From NCBI GenBank assembly GCA_030151225.1, contig JASLEG010000099.1, forward strand, positions 1 through 13,369: 13,369 nt of DNA, read 5' to 3'. Below, one piece after another: positions 8,492 to 13,369 of the stretch (positions are counted from its first letter, which is position 1; every line of letters begins with the position of its first letter). This stretch comes from Burkholderia sp. GTDB lineage: Bacteria; Pseudomonadota; Gammaproteobacteria; Burkholderiales; Burkholderiaceae. A program made the translations under genes and the position numbers. Under the pieces are notes generated by a model. That model was not told the origin of the DNA, ran no database searches, and worked only from the letters and a program-made list of their open reading frames with translations.

Positions 8492-9799
8492 TCAGCGCCC
8501 CGAGCGGTAATCGAACGCGGCTTCGCCGTGGCGATCGTCGGGAGCGAATTCGGCGCACACCACCACGCGCACCGGGCCGTTGTCGGGCTCGGGCACGGCC
8601 ACCGCGGCGGCCCAGGCGTCGCGTCCCTCGGCCAGCGAGTGGTGCGGGCCCGTCACGATCACGCGGCCCGGCGTCTCGATCGCGCGCTGCCACACGGGCA
8701 GGCGCGACCAGTTGCAGTGCGTGTCGGGGAACAGCGGCGCGAGGCGCGCCGCGCGGGCCGGCGGCACCGTGTCGGGCCGCGAGATCGACGGCGAGAGCTG
8801 CTCGCCGCCGGCATCGGTCACGAACACGCGGCGCACCGCATGCTCGGCCAGCAGCGAGGTGGCCGCGGCGGCCAGGTCGCCGTGCGCCAGATACTGCTGG
8901 GCGGCGTCGAGCAGCAGGCCCTCGAGCTCGTCGAAGCCGAGCCGCGCGGCGCGTCGCCCGCGTCGCTCGCCATACACGCGCCAGGCGTCGTCGATGTGCG
9001 CCATGCCGCCCTCGCTCGCCTGCGCGATCGAGGCGTGGGGCAGGCCGAACAGGAAGCCCTGCACGAAATCCACGTCGGCATCCATCAGCACCTGCAGCGC
9101 GAGATCCGTCTCGATGCCCTCGGCCAGCACCAGCGCGCCGGCCTGATGGAGCATCGTCACGAGGTGGCGGATGTTGCGGCGCGCGTCGCCGGGCTGCTGG
9201 GCGCGCTCCACGAGCGAGCGGTCGAGCTTGACGATGTCGGGCCGCGCCTGCCACACGCGGTCGAAATTCGAGAAGCCGGTGCCGAAATCGTCGATCGCGA
9301 TCAGGAAGTCGCGGTGCTGGATGCGGTCGATGGTGCGCGCGAGCGCGGCCTCGTCGCGCACCGGCTGCTCGATCACCTCGAGCACCACGCGCGTGGGCGG
9401 CAGCGCGAAGTGCGCGCACAGCTCGTCGATCGATTCGCGCTGCGCGCTGCCCGAGTCGAGCATCTGCGGCATCACGTTCAGGAACAGCCAGCCCTGGCCC
9501 GGGGCCTGCGCGGCGAAGTTCGCGGCGTGCAGGCAGCGCGTCATGCGATCGAGCACGGGCGCGTCGCCGCGCGTGTGGGCCAGTTCGAACAGCGCATCGG
9601 GTTCGAGCGCGGCGTCGCCGATCGCGTGGGTGCGCACCAGCGCCTCGCAGCCGACGATGCGTCGATGCGTGATCGACAGGATCGGCTGGAACACGCTCGA
9701 CAGACGCATGCCGCGGTAGTTCGCGGTCCAGCCGCCGGCACCGTCGGGAACGAGCAGGCTGACGAGATGTTCGAGCGTCAGTTCGGCGGACGGTCGCAT
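8492..9799 (-). CDS. Cyclic-di-GMP phosphodiesterase, EAL domain with C-terminal sensor-like domain
   Basis: Predicted to hydrolyse c-di-GMP to pGpG. The 435-residue protein starts almost directly with the EAL domain (about 30-265). Catalytic and metal-binding positions match the active consensus: EALVR (Glu52), FLNV (Asn108), LEVIEQ (Glu141), IDDFGTGFSNF (Asp170, Asp171), VKLDRSLV (Lys191), AEGIET (Glu227) and VQGFLFGLP (Gln247). An active enzyme is therefore likely, not a degenerate binding protein. Residues about 290-435 form a second domain with RRVFVTDAGGEQLSPSIS and NWSRLPVWQRAI, which resembles the Cache/PDC-like sensor found after EAL in some phosphodiesterases; this is inference. No GGDEF domain, signal peptide or membrane segment is visible, so it is probably cytoplasmic. 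The start at 9799 keeps the family-like part. An in-frame ATG at 9928 would add 43 mostly basic residues, and neither start has a good ribosome binding site. Confidence 0.88.
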   Translation of the reverse strand: MRPSAELTLEHLVSLLVPDGAGGWTANYRGMRLSSVFQPILSITHRRIVGCEALVRTHAIGDAALEPDALFELAHTRGDAPVLDRMTRCLHAANFAAQAPGQGWLFLNVMPQMLDSGSAQRESIDELCAHFALPPTRVVLEVIEQPVRDEAALARTIDRIQHRDFLIAIDDFGTGFSNFDRVWQARPDIVKLDRSLVERAQQPGDARRNIRHLVTMLHQAGALVLAEGIETDLALQVLMDADVDFVQGFLFGLPHASIAQASEGGMAHIDDAWRVYGERRGRRAARLGFDELEGLLLDAAQQYLAHGDLAAAATSLLAEHAVRRVFVTDAGGEQLSPSISRPDTVPPARAARLAPLFPDTHCNWSRLPVWQRAIETPGRVIVTGPHHSLAEGRDAWAAAVAVPEPDNGPVRVVVCAEFAPDDRHGEAAFDYRSGR

Positions 9800-9951
9800 T
9801 GCGCGTTGCTTCAAAGAGGCGAGCGCTGCGGGATCCACGGGGGATCGTCGGCGCGTCGCACGGTGTCGTGTGGAACGGCGGGATGCGCGTGACGAGCCGG
9901 GATGGGCGATGAATCCGTGCACCGCCATGAGGCAGCTTGTCGCGCCCACGT

Positions 9952-9980
9952 ACTCTACACCGAATGAATCACAGCGGAAA
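9952..9980 (-). promoter_or_regulatory. Possible weak sigma-70 promoter for the EAL gene
   Basis: On the minus strand TTTCCG (9975-9980) and TAGAGT (9952-9957) are 17 bases apart, matching the -35 and -10 consensus at 3 and 4 of 6 bases. It lies in the AT-richer part of the gap. Transcription would begin near 9945, giving a leader of about 146 bases to the start at 9799. Weak match. Confidence 0.25.
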
Positions 9981-10000
9981 TTTTCGGCTTGTGACGAATT

Positions 10001-10044
10001 GTGGCGTGTTGCGCAATGATTCGCGTTAATGATGCGCATGCCAC
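10001..10044. repeat. Imperfect inverted repeat in the EAL upstream region
   Basis: GTGGCGTG (10001-10008) pairs with CATGCCAC (10037-10044) with one G-T pair. After a 3-base bulge, CGCA (10012-10015) pairs with TGCG (10033-10036), leaving a 17-base AT-rich loop. It could be a regulator site or a structured leader; nothing decides between them. Confidence 0.35.
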
Positions 10045-10117
10045 GGCGATTTCGTGCGTGCACTACGCATTCGTGTGCATGCGCAAACGATTGAACGGAC
10101 CGGGAAGCCCGCAATCG

Positions 10118-10131
10118 GCGCGAATTCGCGC
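10118..10131. repeat. 14-bp perfect palindrome
   Basis: GCGCGAATTCGCGC is fully self-complementary and lies in non-coding DNA between the exporter and EAL genes. It may be an operator, but alternating GC palindromes are common in such genomes. Confidence 0.4.
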
Positions 10132-10220
10132 ATCGCGCGCCCCGAATCGATGCGGCCGGAACGCCTCGTGACCACGCCTCGAGCGTTCCCGCCGAACAAC
10201 AAGGCGCGCGAGCGCACCGC

Positions 10221-10254
10221 CCGGCGCGTGCTGCGGCGCAGCGAGGTGCGCCGG
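10221..10254 (-). terminator. Strong hairpin just after the DMT exporter gene, possible terminator
   Basis: CCGGCGC (10221-10227) and GCGCCGG (10248-10254) form a perfect 7-bp stem. Inside it, GCTGCG (10230-10235) and CGCAGC (10237-10242) can pair as well. It begins 14 bases past the exporter stop. No immediate T-run follows; a T-rich CTTGTTGTT (minus strand) comes only about 18 bases later. Confidence 0.35.
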
Positions 10255-10267
10255 CGCAGCCGAGCGC

Positions 10268-11194
10268 CTAGCGCGCCGGCGCGAGGCCGGGCACGCGACG
10301 GATCGCACCGGTGGCCAGCGCGGTGCCGAGCAGCACCACGGCGCAGCCGGCCAGCATGCCCGGCGTGACCGGCTCGCCGAGGAACAGCGCGCCCCACAGG
10401 ATGCCGAAGATCGGGATCACGAAGGTCACCGTGATGGTGCGGGCCGGGCCGACGTGGGCGATCAGGTGGAAGAAGATCAGATAGGCGAGCCCGGTGCAGA
10501 GCAGGCCGAGCGCGATCACCGCGCCCCAGGCGTGCGCCGGGGGCGGCACGGCGGGCCAGCTGGCCAGCGCGAACGGCAGCAGCAGGGCGGTGGCGCCGAG
10601 CATCGTGCCGCTCGCGTTGAGCAGCGGATCGACGCCCGAGAGCCGGCGCTTGGTGTAGTTGGCGGCGATGCCGTACAGCAGCGTCGCGCCGAGCGCGGCC
10701 GCGGCGGCCAGCAGCGTGGCGGCCGGATCGGCGGCGGCCGAACCCGGTGCGGCCGCCGCGAACATCTGCCGGCCCACCAGCAGCAGCACGCCGGCGAAGC
10801 CGGTGGCGAGCCCGAGCACGCGCGTCGACGCGAGCCGCTCGCCGAGCCAGAGGCGCGCCACCAGCGCGGCCCACAGCGGCGCGGTGGCGTTGATCACCGA
10901 GGTCAGGCCGGCCTGCAGCGTCAGTTCGGCGAACGCGAACAGGCAGAACGGCGCGGCCGAGTTGAGCAGGCCGCACACCAGCAGCGGCCACGCGTGGCGG
11001 CGCAGCGTGCCGGCCACCTCGGCGGGCCGCGAGCGCGCGAGCGCGAGGCCGAGCAGGAACAGCGCGCCGATCCCGACGCGCAGCGCCATCAGCGGCGCGA
11101 CGCCGAATTCGGCCACGCCGACGCGGATGAACAGGAACGAGGCGCCCCACAGCGAGGCGAGCAGAAGCAGCAGCGAGAGATGGCGGGGCGACAT
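10268..11194 (-). CDS. EamA/DMT-family membrane transporter
   Basis: A 308-residue inner-membrane protein with the ten-helix, two-repeat layout of the drug/metabolite transporter superfamily (EamA family, RhaT/YdcZ-like exporters). The N-terminus LLLLLASLWGASFLFIRVG is a typical first EamA helix. Further hydrophobic segments lie at about 32-52, 68-89, 96-118, 124-141, 161-185, 193-213, 221-248, 250-274 and 276-297. The end of helix 4 carries the usual ARLWLGERL pattern, and its counterpart GALFLGEP appears in the second repeat. The substrate cannot be told from sequence; amino acids or other small metabolites are usual for the family. There is no regulator or biosynthetic gene beside it to give a hint. 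The ATG at 11194 is directly before the first helix but has no clear ribosome binding site. It appears to be a single-gene unit. Confidence 0.9.
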   Translation of the reverse strand: MSPRHLSLLLLLASLWGASFLFIRVGVAEFGVAPLMALRVGIGALFLLGLALARSRPAEVAGTLRRHAWPLLVCGLLNSAAPFCLFAFAELTLQAGLTSVINATAPLWAALVARLWLGERLASTRVLGLATGFAGVLLLVGRQMFAAAAPGSAAADPAATLLAAAAALGATLLYGIAANYTKRRLSGVDPLLNASGTMLGATALLLPFALASWPAVPPPAHAWGAVIALGLLCTGLAYLIFFHLIAHVGPARTITVTFVIPIFGILWGALFLGEPVTPGMLAGCAVVLLGTALATGAIRRVPGLAPAR

Positions 11195-11310
11195 GGCGTG
11201 GTGAAGTCCGGTGAGCGAGGGATGGAGGGCATCCTAATCGCTCGCCGGGCGTCGATGTTGCACGCTCGGATGAAATGGCAAGAAAGCGCAGAGGGAAGGG
11301 ACGGGAACCG

Positions 11311-11342
11311 AAAAACGCCCGCGGCGCGCGACGCGCCACGGG
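11311..11342 (-). terminator. Rho-independent terminator after the Tyr/Gly-rich lipoprotein gene
   Basis: On the minus strand an 11-bp GC-rich stem (arms 11332-11342 and 11318-11328, one T-G pair, loop TCG) is followed by CG and five T (11311-11315). It starts 9 bases after the stop at 11352. This is the clearest intrinsic terminator in the window and separates this gene from the exporter gene downstream. Confidence 0.85.
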
Positions 11343-11351
11343 CCGGGACGA

Positions 11352-11669
11352 TCAGCGGTGGCCGTGCCAGCCGCCCCAGCGTCCGCCACCGCCCCAGTAG
11401 CGACCGCCGCCGAAGCCGAAGCCGAAGCCCAGCGAGATCGACGGCGCCCAGTAGCTCGAATAGGCCGGATAGTAGGCCGGCGCCGGGTAATAGGCCGGAT
11501 AGGCGGGCGCCGCGTAGACCGGTGCCGCGACCGGCGCGGCCGCCACCGGCACGTCGGTCTGCACCGGCGCGCCGCCGTAGTAGGCGCCGGGATAATAACC
11601 GTACGGGTAGTAGCAGCCGGCCAGCGAGACGGTGGCGAGGCCGGCGGCGATCAGGATGCGGATATTCAT
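11352..11669 (-). CDS. Small Tyr/Pro/Ala- and Gly-rich lipoprotein, function unknown
   Basis: A 105-residue exported protein. The N-terminus MNIRILIAAGLATVSLAGC is a classical lipoprotein signal with the lipobox LAGC, giving an acylated Cys19. The residue after Cys is Tyr, not Asp, so outer-membrane sorting is expected by the E. coli rule. The mature part is low complexity: Tyr/Pro/Ala repeats (YYPAPAYYPAY type) up to about residue 75, then a tail of Gly with Phe, Trp and Tyr (GFGFGFGGGRYWGGGG), ending in HGHR. Similar small Tyr/Gly-rich lipoproteins are common and unnamed in Burkholderia, as far as I recall; no enzymatic motif is seen. A ribosome binding site (GAGGT, 11675-11679) fixes the start. 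The gene has its own candidate promoter and terminator, so it is probably monocistronic. Confidence 0.82.
   Translation of the reverse strand: MNIRILIAAGLATVSLAGCYYPYGYYPGAYYGGAPVQTDVPVAAAPVAAPVYAAPAYPAYYPAPAYYPAYSSYWAPSISLGFGFGFGGGRYWGGGGRWGGWHGHR
11461..11498. repeat. Short repeat TAGGCCGG inside the lipoprotein gene
   Basis: TAGGCCGG occurs at 11461-11468, 11473-11480 and 11491-11498. On the coding strand these encode the Tyr-Pro-Ala repeats. Such runs can expand or shrink by slippage. Confidence 0.6.
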
Positions 11670-11674
11670 GGCGG

Positions 11675-11679
11675 ACCTC
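11675..11679 (-). promoter_or_regulatory. Ribosome binding site of the Tyr/Gly-rich lipoprotein gene
   Basis: GAGGT on the minus strand, five to six bases before the ATG at 11669; it confirms the start. Confidence 0.6.
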
Positions 11680-11704
11680 GGCGCGGAGGCGCCCTGTGTC
11701 GTTG

Positions 11705-11753
11705 ACGATACCCGGAGCTTAGGCCTGAGAAAGATGAAACGCTGTGTGAAACG
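11705..11753 (-). promoter_or_regulatory. Candidate activated promoter with TGAAACG direct repeat
   Basis: On the minus strand a -10-like TATCGT (11705-11710, 4 of 6) lies 17 bases after a poor -35, TTTCTC (11727-11732). Just upstream are two exact copies of CGTTTCA (plus-strand TGAAACG at 11735-11741 and 11747-11753), 12 bases apart. A poor -35 next to tandem repeats with near-helical spacing is typical of promoters that need a response regulator. Transcription would start near 11698, about 29 bases before the gene. Confidence 0.35.
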
Positions 11754-11800
11754 GTAACGGCAGATTTCAACAGACGAATCGCCGGCCGCCGCCGCCCGTC

Positions 11801-12013
11801 CTACTTGCCGACCTGGTTGCCGATGATGCCGCCGGCGGCCGCGCCGCCCAGCGTCGACAGCGCGCTGCCGCCGATCGCCGCGCCGGCCACGCCGCCCACG
11901 CCGGCCCCGATCGCGGTGTCGCGCTGGCGGGTGGTCATCGAATCGCAGGCGGACAGGCTCGCGATGGTGGCGATCAGCACTGCACCGATCCCGACACGTC
12001 GTATCGCGTTCAT
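11801..12013 (-). CDS. osmB: OsmB-like glycine-zipper lipoprotein
   Basis: A 70-residue lipoprotein; E. coli OsmB is 72. It has a signal peptide with lipobox LSAC (Cys23). Next comes RQRDTAIGAGVGG and a glycine-zipper stretch with small residues every four positions (AIGAGVGGVAGAAIGG, then STLGGAAAGGIIGNQVGK). The segments RDTAIGAG and the LGGAAAGGIIGNQVGK end closely match E. coli OsmB, an osmotically and stationary-phase induced outer-membrane lipoprotein. Other glycine-zipper 2TM lipoproteins (SlyB type) are longer, so OsmB is the best name, by resemblance only. Asp follows Cys23 directly, which in E. coli would signal inner-membrane retention; this differs from the expected place and may not apply here. 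An upstream ATG at 12082 gives 23 more residues, but the start at 12013 has a GAGGA ribosome binding site (12027-12031 region) and places the signal peptide at the N-terminus. Confidence 0.8.
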   Translation of the reverse strand: MNAIRRVGIGAVLIATIASLSACDSMTTRQRDTAIGAGVGGVAGAAIGGSALSTLGGAAAGGIIGNQVGK

Positions 12014-12103
12014 GATGGAAATCCTCGCTGGAAATGTGGAGCGGGTGGAGCGCGGCGCCGGGAGCGTTGCGAACGCATCCATGGCGCCGCGCCAGACATC
12101 ACC

Positions 12104-12110
12104 AATTTAG
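12104..12110 (-). promoter_or_regulatory. Possible RpoS-type -10 element for the osmB-like gene
   Basis: CTAAATT on the minus strand matches the RpoS extended -10 (CTATACT) at 5 of 7 bases, with no good -35. E. coli osmB is RpoS-dependent, so the form is plausible. The leader to 12013 would be about 85 bases. Weak evidence. Confidence 0.25.
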
Positions 12111-12146
12111 GCGAGGGCGAGGCGCCCCGTTGTAAGGACTTGTTAA

Positions 12147-12193
12147 GCGCCGGGGCCGGCGCGTAATCAAATGTATCGCGGCGGGAACGCCGC
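12147..12193 (-). terminator. Two hairpins after thiC, possible terminator
   Basis: Reading leftward past the thiC stop there is GCGGCG-TTCC-CGCCGC (12178-12193), a 6-bp stem followed by GATACATTTGATT, then GCGCCGG-CC-CCGGCGC (12147-12162), a 7-bp stem followed by TTAACAAG. Neither has a full T-run, but two strong stems in the gap between thiC and the osmB-like gene make transcription stop plausible. Confidence 0.45.
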
Positions 12194-12222
12194 TTGCCTC
12201 ACGCGGGGGCGCTGCCGGCGCT

Positions 12223-13369
<1,147 letters not shown>

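Larger units (their letters stand above)
9800..10267. other. 468-base non-coding region upstream of the EAL gene
   Basis: No convincing gene is seen. The part from about 9929 to 10120 is clearly AT-richer than its surroundings, as expected of a regulatory region for the leftward EAL gene. It holds a possible weak promoter (9952-9980), an imperfect inverted repeat (10001-10044), three TGCGCA cores (10010, 10033, 10080), a 9-bp inverted repeat (10033-10041 with 10077-10085), a 14-bp perfect palindrome (10118-10131) and a hairpin near the end of the exporter gene (10221-10254). The 9800-9928 part is GC-rich and could be leader RNA or, if 9928 is the start, coding. Confidence 0.6.

Noticed and set aside
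7659..9419. Long minus-strand frame (586 codons) spanning arfB and the EAL gene
   Set aside because: It overlaps two well-supported genes in other frames, is Arg/Ala-rich and shows no family motif.
10054..10368. Possible 104-residue plus-strand gene in the gap upstream of the EAL gene
   Set aside because: Arg-rich, no ribosome binding site or motif, runs into the antisense of the exporter, and starts in the putative regulatory region.
10454..11722. Plus-strand frame (422 codons) opposite the exporter and lipoprotein genes
   Set aside because: Its product is a low-complexity Arg/Gly/Glu mix antisense to a clear ten-helix transporter and a lipoprotein.
12178..12222. Possible small RNA or riboswitch beside thiC
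   Set aside because: This is the 3' side of thiC; a TPP riboswitch would be before its start, outside the window. Only terminator-like stems are seen.

Overview
The window looks like ordinary core chromosome of a very GC-rich beta-proteobacterium, most likely Burkholderia sensu lato. This rests on strongly G/C-ending codons, the recC-recB-recD order and the look of the proteins; no rRNA or other marker fixes the genus. I see no phage genes, transposases, CRISPR arrays, tRNAs or rRNAs.

Left half, + strand (1-8456): one tightly packed operon holding the 3' part of recC, complete recB and recD, and arfB. All three junctions are ATGA-type overlaps of 4 bases, so translational coupling is likely. 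RecBCD is the helicase-nuclease that processes double-strand DNA ends for recombination. The Walker motifs of RecB and RecD and the RecB nuclease residues are all present. ArfB is a GGQ-motif peptidyl-tRNA hydrolase that rescues stalled ribosomes. RecD carries a low-complexity insertion of roughly 110 residues, part of which has unusual codon use.

Right half, - strand (8492-13369): a c-di-GMP phosphodiesterase (EAL domain plus a C-terminal sensor-like domain), a 468-base non-coding stretch rich in palindromes, a ten-helix EamA/DMT-type exporter, a small Tyr/Pro/Gly-rich lipoprotein with a good Rho-independent terminator, an OsmB-like glycine-zipper lipoprotein, and the 3' part of thiC (thiamine pyrimidine synthesis). 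These look like separate transcription units: the gaps are about 130-470 bases, several hold hairpins, and the two lipoprotein genes have plausible promoters of their own. arfB and the EAL gene converge on a short gap with a strong hairpin.

I found no convincing new biological system. The points most worth a second look are the RecD insertion, the coupling of arfB to recCBD, the cluster of TGCGCA and palindromic sites upstream of the EAL gene, and a tandem TGAAACG direct repeat at the promoter of the small lipoprotein.
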